Of a stretch of DNA of 64,000 bases, positions 43,974 through 52,720 are shown one piece after another. Origin of the DNA: an uncultured Hyphomicrobiaceae bacterium. Its GTDB lineage: Bacteria > Pseudomonadota > Alphaproteobacteria > Rhizobiales > CALHAX01. The DNA is taken from positions 53,813-117,812 of the forward strand of contig CALHAX010000021.1 of assembly GCA_937931785.1 (NCBI GenBank), in the 5' to 3' direction. Position 1 is the stretch's first letter; the number at the start of each line of letters is the position of its first letter. The position numbers and the translations under genes were made by a program. The notes beneath the pieces are model-generated. The model ran no database searches. It saw only the letters and a list, made by a program, of their open reading frames with translations, and was not told the DNA's origin.

Positions 43974-44984
43974 TCAGTCCGCCAATTCGCGCACCTCTGC
44001 CAACAACGTCCCATCCACATCAACACCGTCACGCGTTGCAGCTTCACGCAGGCCTCGCGCCCTCATGCCGGGGAGGCGAGCGCCGTCTTGACGGATAATC
44101 TCTGCGGCCAGTGTTTCCATACGTTCTGCAAAAGCATCTCCACCTGCAAATGCCGTCGGATCGATGGCGATTACAGTTTGGCCTACATGCGGTGAAGCAC
44201 CCTCACCATCAAAGAACGATGACGCTTCGAAGGAAAACTGGGCTCCCGTCAAAGCAACGGCCAGAATCTCCACCATCAGAGCGAGAGCGGCACCCTTCGC
44301 CTCACCAATCGGTGCAAGCGTGCCCTTGAGTGCGGCGGCTGCATCTGTTGTCGGATTGCCATCCGCATCCGTCGCCCACCCTTCGGGAATCGGTGTGCCG
44401 GACTGTGCGGCTTTGAGAATATTTCCGCGCGCGACAGTCGAGAGCGCCAGATCAATCACCACCGGAGCCGCATCCCGTCGTGGCGCTGCAAATGCAATCG
44501 GGTTGGTTCCGAATACCGGCTTCGTTCCGCCCCAGGGCGCCATTGCTTTCGGTGTATTCCCGACAACCAGCGCTATGAGGCCAGCGTCTGCCAATCGCTC
44601 CACCTGATGGGCTGCAACGCCGAAATGGTGGGAGCGGACGAACCCGGTTGCTGCGATGCCGCAAGCACGCGTCAATGCCGGCAACTTCTCCTGGCACAGA
44701 TCGAACGCTGGGTAGGCAAACCCGGACGTCACATCAATCATGGCAGCCGCGGCGGATGTTTGCGTCCACAGTGGCACGGCATGTCCATCCACCTTGCCGG
44801 ATCGCGCCTGCGCCGCGTAACTGGGAACACGCGAAAGGCCGTGCCCTTTGCGCCCGTCAATCTCGGCCAGCGTAAGCCCATGTGCCACGGATCTGGCGAC
44901 TTCACCGCGCACGTTGGATTTTTCGAACGCAGCGGCAATCACCATTTCCAGCGAATCCACTGTAATATTTTCCATCCCCGACAT
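43974..44984 (-). CDS. Ldh family NAD(P)-dependent 2-hydroxyacid dehydrogenase (malate/L-lactate/sulfolactate type)
   Basis: A 336-residue oxidoreductase of the Ldh_2 family, which includes L-malate, ureidoglycolate, delta1-piperideine-2-carboxylate and (R)-sulfolactate dehydrogenases. Diagnostic elements are AEIDGRKGHGLSRVPSY, TGFVRSHHFGVAAHQVE and GTNPIAFAAPRRDAAPVVIDLALST, plus the typical AKGAALALMVEILAVALTGA. ATG 44984 is preceded by AGGAGA. It is near the TRAP transporter and an unrelated D-2-hydroxyacid dehydrogenase at 45,885, so the pair could interconvert stereoisomers of an imported hydroxy acid. Substrate not determinable. Confidence 0.88.
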   Translation of the reverse strand: MSGMENITVDSLEMVIAAAFEKSNVRGEVARSVAHGLTLAEIDGRKGHGLSRVPSYAAQARSGKVDGHAVPLWTQTSAAAAMIDVTSGFAYPAFDLCQEKLPALTRACGIAATGFVRSHHFGVAAHQVERLADAGLIALVVGNTPKAMAPWGGTKPVFGTNPIAFAAPRRDAAPVVIDLALSTVARGNILKAAQSGTPIPEGWATDADGNPTTDAAAALKGTLAPIGEAKGAALALMVEILAVALTGAQFSFEASSFFDGEGASPHVGQTVIAIDPTAFAGGDAFAERMETLAAEIIRQDGARLPGMRARGLREAATRDGVDVDGTLLAEVRELAD

Positions 44985-45136
44985 GAAATCTCCTGGAAAG
45001 AACCTTGCGCAACGTGCCTTCACGCAACGCAGCTTAAGAGTTTCTTAGGCTTAACGCTTTACGACTCAAAGCAGTTTCTATCGATCGGTCGCGCCAGTTC
45101 CTGTGCGTCCGGCAGTATGCGTACCAGGAGCTGTAA

Positions 45137-45796
45137 ATGCGTACTCGAGCCTTGCCGCTCGCCGCTTGTGCGAGCTTGTTTCTTTTTCCGTTCGTGGCCG
45201 GACCGTTGCGTGCCGCTGATGCTGTCGCTCCTGGTGGAGAGGCCCCCGTCGAAGACGTGGCTTATGACTATGGCGACGACGACTATATTCCCCCAAGTCC
45301 GATCTACTATGCGATCCGCGGTGCTGTAACCGCGTCCGACGGCGATGTTGGCGGTCGTGGGTCCATTGCCGGCGGCGTCGACCTCGAACAGATGTACAAT
45401 CTTCAACTCATGCGCTTTGAAATCGAGTTGAATTATCTGCACCAGCCGGTCACGATCAGCGGCATGACAGATGGCGAAGCCTCAGGCTTCACCGGGTTCG
45501 TCAGCCTCTATCGCGATCTTGGAGAGTTCTACAGCCTGCGGCCTTACATCGGGGCGGGCATTGGCGTCGGCTTTGTTGAGTACGACGCAGCGCCCACACT
45601 CGAAGACGATAGTATTGGTGTTGCATGGCATGTCACAACCGGAGTGTCGATGGATTGGTCAGAGCAGACAACACTTGATCTTGGCTACCGCTACACTGGC
45701 ATCGAAGGGCTGGACGTGTCTCCGGCCAATGGATCGCAACACGTCACAAGATTGGACAGTCATGGCGTTTTCGCAGGCCTGCGTTTCCGGCTCTAA
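45137..45796 (+). CDS. Outer-membrane beta-barrel protein
   Basis: A 219-residue exported protein with a Sec signal (MRTRALPLAACASLFLF through LRAADA), a Asp/Tyr-rich linker (DYGDDDYIPPS) and an eight-strand-like barrel (YYAIRGAVTAS, EIELNYLHQP, RPYIGAGIGVGFVEY, TLDLGYRYTGIEG) ending in FAGLRFRL. This resembles small rhizobial/Brucella Omp25-31 type porin-like proteins. ATG 45137 has AGGAG 7 nt upstream. It is convergent with the hydroxyacid dehydrogenase, with repeat copy B filling the gap. Confidence 0.85.
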   Translation: MRTRALPLAACASLFLFPFVAGPLRAADAVAPGGEAPVEDVAYDYGDDDYIPPSPIYYAIRGAVTASDGDVGGRGSIAGGVDLEQMYNLQLMRFEIELNYLHQPVTISGMTDGEASGFTGFVSLYRDLGEFYSLRPYIGAGIGVGFVEYDAAPTLEDDSIGVAWHVTTGVSMDWSEQTTLDLGYRYTGIEGLDVSPANGSQHVTRLDSHGVFAGLRFRL

Positions 45797-45882
45797 AGCG
45801 CGTCTGATTCAAATGGAATCATGACGCGACGTTTCAAGTCGTTCCACTGACACCCCCCGGTGTTTCCATCTAAGTTGGGCAT
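45797..45882 (-). repeat. Palindromic interspersed repeat, copy B
   Basis: This copy begins at the base after the stop codon of the outer-membrane protein gene and ends 2 bp before the stop of the convergent dehydrogenase gene, so it fills the whole 88-bp gap. On the minus strand it matches copy A over most of its length, including CAGTGGAACGACTTG, CGTCGCGTC and CCATTTGAATCAGACGCGCT. Confidence 0.85.
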
Positions 45883-45884
45883 AC

Positions 45885-46817
45885 CTAAGCTGCTTCAAGA
45901 CCCCGCAATACATTTTCCACCGTCAAGCGGCTGACGCGGGCGTTTGCTTGTGCACTCAGTCCGGCAATATGCGGTGTGAGAATCACGTTTCGCAATCCCT
46001 GGAAAGGTAGGAGATTGGCAGCGTCTGGTGGTTCCTGCTCGAAGACATCGAGCGCTGCTCCACCCAGATGCCCGGAGTGCAAGGCAGCAGCGACGGCCAG
46101 TTCATCGACAACACCACCGCGCGCTGTGTTGATCAGTATGGTGCCTGGACGCATGTTGGCAATAACATCCGCGGAAATGAGGTGACGCGTCAGGTCATTG
46201 AGTGGAACGTGGAGGGAAATGACGTTCGCGTTTGCGATCACGTCTACGAAACTCAGTTGGTTCACATTCCCCCACGCTGGATCATCAGCAGGTAAAGCCG
46301 GATCGTGGGCCATCACCATCATATCCAGTGCTGCAGCCCGTTGCGCCGCCGCCTGCCCGATGTTTCCATAGCCAATCAGACCAAACGTCGTACCTGCGAC
46401 TTCAGATCCATCATTCAGTTCCCCGCGCGGCCAGCCGCCCGACAGCATGATGTCAGTGTGGTTGAACACACCGCGCATCAGCACGAGAGCAGATGTGATT
46501 ACATATTCAGCCACAGCATCGGCATTTGCACCTGTTGCCGGATAGACTGTGATTCCTCGCTGTTCGCATGCCTCCAGATCAATGTTGTCGAGACCAACAC
46601 CGAGGCGTCCCACCACCTTCAGATGTGGTGCCTGGGCCAATAGTGCGTCTGTGACCTGGGTCTTGTTACGGACAATAACGGCTTTTGCTTCGCCGAGCAG
46701 GCCGGCCAACGTGTCTGGTTTCTCCCAAAGCACGTCGTCCCGGTGCACTGTATAACGTGTTTCCAGATCTGCCAGGGGTGCGGCGTCCATGAACTCCGTG
46801 ACAATGATATCAGGCAT
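45885..46817 (-). CDS. D-2-hydroxyacid dehydrogenase (SlcC-like)
   Basis: A 310-residue NAD-dependent dehydrogenase of the phosphoglycerate/formate dehydrogenase fold. The Rossmann motif is FGLIGYGNIGQ, and NTARGGVVDE and LDVFEQEPPD precede the catalytic His in LTPHIAGLS. The N-terminus IIVTEFMDAAPLADL and VGRLGVGLDNIDL recall (S)-sulfolactate dehydrogenase SlcC, but no sulfolyase or sulfite genes are present. It follows the radical SAM gene by 15 nt on the same strand. It starts at ATG 46817. Confidence 0.9.
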   Translation of the reverse strand: MPDIIVTEFMDAAPLADLETRYTVHRDDVLWEKPDTLAGLLGEAKAVIVRNKTQVTDALLAQAPHLKVVGRLGVGLDNIDLEACEQRGITVYPATGANADAVAEYVITSALVLMRGVFNHTDIMLSGGWPRGELNDGSEVAGTTFGLIGYGNIGQAAAQRAAALDMMVMAHDPALPADDPAWGNVNQLSFVDVIANANVISLHVPLNDLTRHLISADVIANMRPGTILINTARGGVVDELAVAAALHSGHLGGAALDVFEQEPPDAANLLPFQGLRNVILTPHIAGLSAQANARVSRLTVENVLRGLEAA

Positions 46818-46832
46818 GTTGAACAGTCATGC

Positions 46833-47819
46833 TCACGAGCAACTTCCGCCACCGAGAACACAGAACGTCGCGCAGTTGACATGGCAAAGCTTCACGGCGC
46901 CGTTCTTGTACATGCCGCCGTTCTTCGTGAACGCTTCGGCCAGCGTTGCCCCCCCATCGAATTTATCATCGTACGCGATCAGCGTGCATGGCAGAACTGT
47001 TGGCTGTTTGGCCCCCTTACGCTTCACAACCATGCGGCTTGACGCGCACATGATGTCGCGAGGATTTTTATCCAGAATCGACCAACAGGCTGTCGTGATC
47101 TCTGGCGCGTCTGATGCGGCTTCCATTTCGGGAAACAGAACCAGTTCGCGATCGTTCTCCGGATCAATGTTCCATCCGTGATCGCTCACCAATGCGTTGT
47201 AGCCGGCGCGCTCACTGGCTTCATCCTCATCCCAGCAGGTCCGCCCTGCGAGCGCAATCTTGAAACCAGCATCGTTGAGCCAATCAATGCCGGCGAGGGC
47301 CTTCTTCCACGCACCCGGCCCACGTTCCTTGTCATGTAGCTCCTGTCCATGATGATCGAGGCTGATCCGTAACGTCATCTGATCGCCAAAACGCTCCTTC
47401 AGAGCCAACAACCCATCCTTGATTTTGGGCCGTTGCATCGGCTGCATGGCGTTGGTGAGAACCAGCGTTTCGAATCCGCGAACAAGCGTCTGTTCAAGGA
47501 TATCGAGCATGTCAGGGTTCAGGAATGGCTCACCGCCGGTAAAGCCGATCTCGCGCGTTCCATGATTATCAGCAGAAATTTCGTCGAGGAAGCGCACCAC
47601 GTCATCAGTTGTGAGGTACACGAGCCGGTCATTCTTCGGGCTCGACTCGATATAGCAGTTCACGCATTCGATGTTGCACAGAGTGCCCGTGTTGAACCAG
47701 AGCGTTTCAAGTGTGTGCAACCGTACAGTGGCGCGTTGTTCGCCCTTTGCGGTCACATCTGGGTGTTCAAACTTACCGCGAGCAGGCGCGGCCGGTTCGG
47801 CGTATATGTGCAGGTTCAC
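46833..47819 (-). CDS. Radical SAM protein with a C-terminal cysteine cluster
   Basis: A 328-residue radical SAM enzyme of unknown reaction. The [4Fe-4S]/SAM motif is C-x3-C-x2-C in TLCNIECVNCYIESS (about residues 45-60), followed by the SAM-contact GFTGGEPFLNPD. A second cysteine set lies at the C-terminus: CHVNCATFCVLGGGSCS, C-x3-C-x3-C-x6-C, suggesting an auxiliary cluster. An internal CASSRMVVKRKG and LPCTLIAYD add two more cysteines. It starts at GTG 47819 and is followed after 15 nt by the dehydrogenase gene. No RiPP precursor is evident nearby. Confidence 0.85.
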   Translation of the reverse strand: MNLHIYAEPAAPARGKFEHPDVTAKGEQRATVRLHTLETLWFNTGTLCNIECVNCYIESSPKNDRLVYLTTDDVVRFLDEISADNHGTREIGFTGGEPFLNPDMLDILEQTLVRGFETLVLTNAMQPMQRPKIKDGLLALKERFGDQMTLRISLDHHGQELHDKERGPGAWKKALAGIDWLNDAGFKIALAGRTCWDEDEASERAGYNALVSDHGWNIDPENDRELVLFPEMEAASDAPEITTACWSILDKNPRDIMCASSRMVVKRKGAKQPTVLPCTLIAYDDKFDGGATLAEAFTKNGGMYKNGAVKLCHVNCATFCVLGGGSCS

Positions 47820-47942
47820 TTGGTGGTTCCCTCAGTGTTGTCCGCATAGCGCTAGCATATCGCGTGGCAGCGCGCAGCAAACGGAATATCCCAGTGGATC
47901 ACGACCGCGTGGGGTTTATGACAATCTGGATTGCGTGGTCTG

Positions 47943-48254
47943 TCAGAATGTTGGCCCGAATGTAAAGCTGAGCGCCGTTGCTGCTCCACCGCCGAGCAGT
48001 GCGATCCAGCACCGAAAATTGTGACTGCCCGGTTCGATCTCTGCTGGCCAGAACAGTCCAACAGCTCCTGCGGCCATTGTCGCAAGGCCAATCGGTTTCA
48101 TGAACAACATTGCGATGGGCACAAGCAGATCGTCCGGACCCGGGCCGGAAGTTTTGGGCGTTGTGATGGCAAAATACAAGGCAATCATACCGACCATCAG
48201 GCAGGCGGCTGCAAGCAGCGCCCCAAACCACCCGATCATGCTCCTGAGATCCAT
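47943..48254 (-). CDS. Small membrane protein, unknown
   Basis: A 103-residue protein with three hydrophobic segments (LLAAACLMVGMIALYFAIT, PIAMLFMKPIGLATMAAGAV, CWIALLGGGAATALSFTFG). It starts at ATG 48254. The stop is at 47,943. No family recognised. It precedes the radical SAM gene on the same strand but is separated by 123 bp. Confidence 0.55.
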   Translation of the reverse strand: MDLRSMIGWFGALLAAACLMVGMIALYFAITTPKTSGPGPDDLLVPIAMLFMKPIGLATMAAGAVGLFWPAEIEPGSHNFRCWIALLGGGAATALSFTFGPTF

Positions 48255-48355
48255 ATCGCATATCCCGCAAAACGCGACGCAGAGGTATCGTGATCCACAG
48301 CATACGCATCCAGATGCGGCTTTACCACCCAGGTTCCCGTTGGTGTGGACTGCCG

Positions 48356-48577
48356 CTATGACTGTTCCGGTCCATCGTCAACACCGGACGGGTCGGAAAC
48401 TGCGCCGTGAACGCGACGTTCCAGCGCCTTTGATGCCGTTACGATACCCCATGTCAGGAAGCCAAATCCTCCGACAACCGCGATCAGTGGGATCAAGACC
48501 GGTGCGATCACGTAGACGATGCAGAGCGCTCCAAACGCCAGCATCGCGTAGATGAGCCACATCATGACGCGTATCAT
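48356..48577 (-). CDS. Small membrane protein, unknown
   Basis: A 73-residue protein with one long or two short hydrophobic segments (MMWLIYAMLAFGALCIVYVI and IPLIAVVGGFGFLTWGI) and a soluble C-terminus (KALERRVHGAVSDPS). I placed the start at ATG 48577 because it directly precedes the hydrophobic part; the frame is open for longer upstream but without coding character. Ribosome-binding site weak. Confidence 0.5.
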   Translation of the reverse strand: MIRVMMWLIYAMLAFGALCIVYVIAPVLIPLIAVVGGFGFLTWGIVTASKALERRVHGAVSDPSGVDDGPEQS

Positions 48578-48678
48578 GTCACATATCCGATCTCGTTCGC
48601 AGAACCAGACCGGTTTGTGCCAGACCGACTGTGACAAGGTGAGATGACCCGTGCGCGCAGGCTGCCAGAAGTCGACTG

Positions 48679-50205
48679 TTACACTCTGATGCGATGCTGG
48701 GTTTTTTCCCATTTGAATGGCGCAAACAGCAGTTGCCAGAGCGCTCGCCAGGCTGCGGCGGATACCAGCAACCAGTAAACCGGAAGCGTGAGGATATGCA
48801 GCAGGAGCCCGCTTTGCCTGCGCCGAAGTGCGCTGATCGCACACAACACCATCGCTGATGTATATCCAAGCGCCAGATTGAAGGCGGTCAGAGCTGTGAT
48901 CAAGTGCCCGGCTCCATCGATCGGCGATGCAAATGGTCCAATTGTGAAATACTGCCAGACCAGCAATACGTACATAAACGGATGCACCAGCGCAGCCAGA
49001 ACCATCCCGCCGAAGATCATGTGAAACCCGACAAAGGCAACCAACCCCATGTCAGTCAGAGCGCGTAGCGGTTGCCGCGTGTGCACCAACCACGTCTGCA
49101 TCCAGCCTTTCAGCCATCGCGTTCGCTGTGGTAGCCAGCCGGCAAACCTCTCCGGGGCTTCCTCCCATGTTTCGGATGGTAACATTCGTGCTTCGTAGCC
49201 AAGGCGAACAAGGCGAATTCCAAGATCGGCATCTTCCGTGACGTTGTGCGGATCCCATCCGCCGATACGTTTCAGGATATGACGTGGAAAATGATTAGAG
49301 GTTCCCCCAAGCGGTAACGGCAAACCTAGCGCCTGATAGGCCGGCAACAAGCCATCGAAAAGCGCCAGGTACTCAAGGGAAAACTGCCGTGTAAGCCAGC
49401 TATCTGTTGCATTGTGGATCAGAAGCCGCCCTTGCAGGCAGGCCACGGTATCAGGAGTATTCGCAAACATTCGGGCCGCCGTGCGCAACTGTCCGGGTGC
49501 TGGCAGGTCTTCCGCATCGTAGACGACGACGTAGTCGCCGCACGCATACTTGAGAGCGAAATTCAATGCCTTTGGCTTGGTCTTCGGGCGTACATGCGGG
49601 ACAGTGATGATGTTGAAATGCGTGGGCAGACTCTGGCTGTCGAATGCTGCGCGTGTTGCATGATCGTCTGCTTCCAGAATAATCAGCACTTCCAGCCGTG
49701 CGACTGGGTAGTCGAGCACCGTGAGTGCAGCCACGATTTGTGGGGCCATGTTGGCTTCCCCATAGAGCGGGACGAGTATCGAATAGGTCGGTAGGGCGTC
49801 ATCTGAAGAGGGGGGCAACATGGCACCGTCTGGCGAGCGTCGTACCAGAACGAACAAGATCGCCGCTGTGCGAAAGATGGCGATGCAGGAGAAGGGAATG
49901 GCCAGCGCCACAAAGAGCGTGGTGAAGGCAGCAGAGGTGGCCACGACGAAGGCTGCTGCGACCAGGCCCACCAGAAAACCCATCGCTATGATTTGTCGTG
50001 CCCAGAACGGGACTCGTGCCGAAAAGTGCGGCGCGGAGCGGGACAGGCCATTGACGGCATTATCCAGCGCCGTTTCGGAATCTGTGCTGGCGCCCAAACC
50101 AGCTCGCCGAGACGATGTGACTGGAGTATTGACACGACGAGGAGCCTCAAATTGAATTTCAACTGCCAACGCCTTGTAACCACCCAACTCCCGGCATACG
50201 CACAC
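48679..50205 (-). CDS. Membrane processive-type family 2 glycosyltransferase
   Basis: Up to 508 residues. Two N-terminal membrane helices precede a GT-A domain with YSILVPLYGEANMAPQIV, LIILEADDHATR, VVVYDAEDLPAPGQL (the DxD-like acidic pair), VTEDADLGIRL and the QRTRWLKG (QxxRW) motif of processive synthases. Three or four C-terminal helices follow. This architecture is that of cellulose/hyaluronan/beta-glucan-type synthases. The product polysaccharide is unknown and no cellulose-synthase partner genes flank it. The frame opens at GTG 50205, but the true start may be later. Confidence 0.85.
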   Translation of the reverse strand: MCVCRELGGYKALAVEIQFEAPRRVNTPVTSSRRAGLGASTDSETALDNAVNGLSRSAPHFSARVPFWARQIIAMGFLVGLVAAAFVVATSAAFTTLFVALAIPFSCIAIFRTAAILFVLVRRSPDGAMLPPSSDDALPTYSILVPLYGEANMAPQIVAALTVLDYPVARLEVLIILEADDHATRAAFDSQSLPTHFNIITVPHVRPKTKPKALNFALKYACGDYVVVYDAEDLPAPGQLRTAARMFANTPDTVACLQGRLLIHNATDSWLTRQFSLEYLALFDGLLPAYQALGLPLPLGGTSNHFPRHILKRIGGWDPHNVTEDADLGIRLVRLGYEARMLPSETWEEAPERFAGWLPQRTRWLKGWMQTWLVHTRQPLRALTDMGLVAFVGFHMIFGGMVLAALVHPFMYVLLVWQYFTIGPFASPIDGAGHLITALTAFNLALGYTSAMVLCAISALRRRQSGLLLHILTLPVYWLLVSAAAWRALWQLLFAPFKWEKTQHRIRV

Positions 50206-50280
50206 GCATCAATGTGACAGTATGTGAGGGTAGGGGCGCAATCGGGTAATCTCCGAGGCGTCACATGGAAAAAGAGTGCA

Positions 50281-51117
50281 ATGAACACCTGTCGATCAAT
50301 CATCTGTTTGCTGCTTGTCGTAGGCAGCGTGCTGTCAGGTTTCCACAAGCCTGCAACCGCACAGTCTGGCCCAGATGTCAGTGGTCTTCCGGAAGATGCC
50401 ATCGCACAGCCGAAGCGAACCGTGCTTCGCTTCCTGACAGATAGCGATTACCCCCCCTATCACTACTTTGACGAGGATCAGGTGCTCACGGGCTTTAACG
50501 TCAGTGTCGCACGCGCGATCTGTCTGGAGCTTGACGTAACCTGCGAGATCGAGCCACGTGACTGGACAGACCTGCTCCCGGCTCTGGATCGTGGTGAAGC
50601 GGATGCGGTGATCGCATCAATCGCCAAAACACCTGACACGCTGGAACGTGCATCGTTTTCCATTCCCTACCATTACACACCGGCCCGGTTCGCTGTTGAT
50701 CGCAACACCGAGAAGTTCGGAATGACACCGGCCGATCTTGCCACCAGACGCATCGCCGTTGTCGCGGGTACGGCGCACGAAGCATTTTTGCGGACCTACT
50801 ATCCCGATGCGGATATTCAGACCTTCGTCAATGCAGCGGATGCCTTTGCTGCTTTGCGTTTAAAGCGGTCGGATCTTCTGTTCGGGGACGCCGTAAGTCT
50901 GGCGATCTGGATGAATGGAACAAACGCACGTGGATGCTGCATTTTCCGTGGCGAAGCTTACAACGAACCACTATTTTTCGGTGATGGGGTGTCCATTGCA
51001 GTGCGCAAGGGCAATCAGGAAATTGTCGACGTTTTGAACGATGGCATCAGCAAAATTCGCAAATCCCGGCGGCTTGAAGAGATTTTTCTCCAGTATTTCC
51101 CGATCCGGGTTTACTGA
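50281..51117 (+). CDS. Transporter substrate-binding protein (amino-acid family 3)
   Basis: A 278-residue periplasmic binding protein. It has a Sec signal (MNTCRSIICLLLVVGSVLSG) and a family-3 solute-binding fold: DSDYPPYHYFDEDQVLTGFN, LLPALDRGEADAVIASIAKT, RFAVDRNTEK and a C-terminal EEIFLQYFP. An unusual adjacent cysteine pair is seen in ARGCCIFRGE. ATG 50281 is chosen for the signal peptide. No permease or ATPase gene is beside it, so the partner transporter must be elsewhere, or it acts as a sensor domain. It is convergent with a fatty acid hydroxylase, 3 bp apart. Confidence 0.85.
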   Translation: MNTCRSIICLLLVVGSVLSGFHKPATAQSGPDVSGLPEDAIAQPKRTVLRFLTDSDYPPYHYFDEDQVLTGFNVSVARAICLELDVTCEIEPRDWTDLLPALDRGEADAVIASIAKTPDTLERASFSIPYHYTPARFAVDRNTEKFGMTPADLATRRIAVVAGTAHEAFLRTYYPDADIQTFVNAADAFAALRLKRSDLLFGDAVSLAIWMNGTNARGCCIFRGEAYNEPLFFGDGVSIAVRKGNQEIVDVLNDGISKIRKSRRLEEIFLQYFPIRVY

Positions 51118-51120
51118 ATT

Positions 51121-51945
51121 TCAGTCTGCGTCAGGTTTCGAACGAAACGGCAGCAGTATGCTCCACGAAAACCGTGTTGGGCGGTCGTCCTGATAGGAGT
51201 CCAGGCCGATTGTCATGCCATGGTGTCCCTTCTCGGGCTGGGCATTGTAGGTGCCGAACATCTTGTCCCAGATCGACAGGTTGAACCCGTAGTTTGAATC
51301 TGTCTCCTGATGAATGATCGAATGATGCACACGGTGCATGTCGGGCGTGACGAGGATTGTTCGCAGAACCGCGTCCAATCTTTTCGGTAGCGCGACGTTG
51401 GCATGGTTGAACATGGCGCAGCCGTTCAGGATAATCTCGAAGGCAACAACGGCCAATGCCGCCGGTCCCAGAAGAAACACAAGAACGATCTTGTAAAGCA
51501 TCGACAGTGCAATTTCGATCGGATGAAACCGGATGGCTGTCGTTACATCGATATCCACGTCGGAATGATGCACCTTGTGCAGCCGCCAGAGCACGGGAAT
51601 CTTGTGTGATGCGACGTGCTGGAGATAGATTGCGAAATCCAGGATAATAATGGCCACTACGAACTCGAACCAGAGCGGCAACGCTACGATGTTGAAAAGC
51701 CCCCAACCACGGTTCTCGGCATAAATTGCCGCGGCAAGCGCAACAAGAGGGACCGCCAACATGCTCATCAGACGGATGATTAAACTGTCGACACCGGCAA
51801 TAAGGATGTTCGTGAACCACCGGCGCGATTTCGGTTGGCTGAGATCGCGTTTCGGCAATGCCAGTTCGAGAAGCGCCATGACAATGAACACGCCGGCAAA
51901 TGCAGAAAACCGTATGAGACCTTCACTGATCATGCCGTCGCTCAT
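51121..51945 (-). CDS. Sterol desaturase/fatty acid hydroxylase family membrane protein
   Basis: A 274-residue membrane di-iron enzyme. Histidine motifs are in LQHVASHKIPVLWRLHKVHH, then NHANV and MHRVHHSIIHQE. The segment DSNYGFNLSIWDKMFGTY is typical of this family. Four hydrophobic helices precede the catalytic region. It hydroxylates or desaturates a lipid, possibly a carotenoid or fatty acid; no direct evidence. It is convergent with the binding protein gene and divergent from the TEX30-like hydrolase. Confidence 0.88.
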   Translation of the reverse strand: MSDGMISEGLIRFSAFAGVFIVMALLELALPKRDLSQPKSRRWFTNILIAGVDSLIIRLMSMLAVPLVALAAAIYAENRGWGLFNIVALPLWFEFVVAIIILDFAIYLQHVASHKIPVLWRLHKVHHSDVDIDVTTAIRFHPIEIALSMLYKIVLVFLLGPAALAVVAFEIILNGCAMFNHANVALPKRLDAVLRTILVTPDMHRVHHSIIHQETDSNYGFNLSIWDKMFGTYNAQPEKGHHGMTIGLDSYQDDRPTRFSWSILLPFRSKPDAD

Positions 51946-52047
51946 GGAAACTATCCCTCAATCGTATGTTTACGGCATAAGTTCAAACCGCACACTCGTT
52001 ATACCTCTGCATGAGCGATTTGGCCTTCACATCCGTGTGCCTGCGTC

Positions 52048-52707
52048 ATGAGGTCCATTCCCATGCTGCACGATCGGGTCGCGGACTCCTGCACGACGGT
52101 GTTACTGGCACACGGATCTGGCCTGCCTATGGACAGTCCGTTCATGTCCGACATCGCAACCCGCCTTGTATTGGCGGGCATGAGCGTAATGCGGTTCGAG
52201 TTTCCCTACATGGCGGAGCGACGGAGTGGCGGATCGAAGCGTCCACCCCCCAGGGCGGACAAGCTATGTGATGCCTTTTGCGATGCCATCACTGAAGCGC
52301 GGACGCAGCTGTCCGATGTTGAGCGTCTTGTCATCGGAGGGAAATCTCTGGGCGGCCGCGTTGCGAGTATGGTGGCTGCCATGGCTCACACCGACTGCAA
52401 AGTGCAAGGCCTCGTGTGCCTCGGATATCCCTTTCATCCACCGAAGAAGCCCGAGAGCCTGCGCATAGACCACCTCATGGATCTCGCCTGTCCAACACTT
52501 ATTTGCCAGGGGACACGCGATCCTCTGGGAAGCAGGGATGAAATCGCAACCTACAATCTGCCAGAACGTCTCAATATCCATTGGATTGAGGATGGGGACC
52601 ACGACTTCAAACCGCGGAAACGATCAGGGCGGACGCAGGAACAGAACTGTCAGGACGCTGCAGATGCAATTGCAGCATTTGCGGCGTCTCTATCGAATGA
52701 CGCATAG
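52048..52707 (+). CDS. KANL3/Tex30-type alpha/beta hydrolase
   Basis: A 219-residue hydrolase. The N-terminal AHGSGLPMDSPFMSD, nucleophile elbow VIGGKSLGGRVASMV (Ser about 100) and late GDHDFKPRKRSGRT histidine match the KANL3/Tex30 family of putative hydrolases. It starts at ATG 52048. It is convergent with the hypothetical periplasmic protein. Substrate unknown. Confidence 0.85.
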   Translation: MRSIPMLHDRVADSCTTVLLAHGSGLPMDSPFMSDIATRLVLAGMSVMRFEFPYMAERRSGGSKRPPPRADKLCDAFCDAITEARTQLSDVERLVIGGKSLGGRVASMVAAMAHTDCKVQGLVCLGYPFHPPKKPESLRIDHLMDLACPTLICQGTRDPLGSRDEIATYNLPERLNIHWIEDGDHDFKPRKRSGRTQEQNCQDAADAIAAFAASLSNDA

Positions 52708-52720
52708 AATCAACATCAGA

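Noticed and set aside
43974..46817. A full sulfolactate degradation pathway
   Set aside because: Only the two dehydrogenase types and a TRAP importer are present; SuyAB, phosphate acetyltransferase and sulfite exporters are not in the window.
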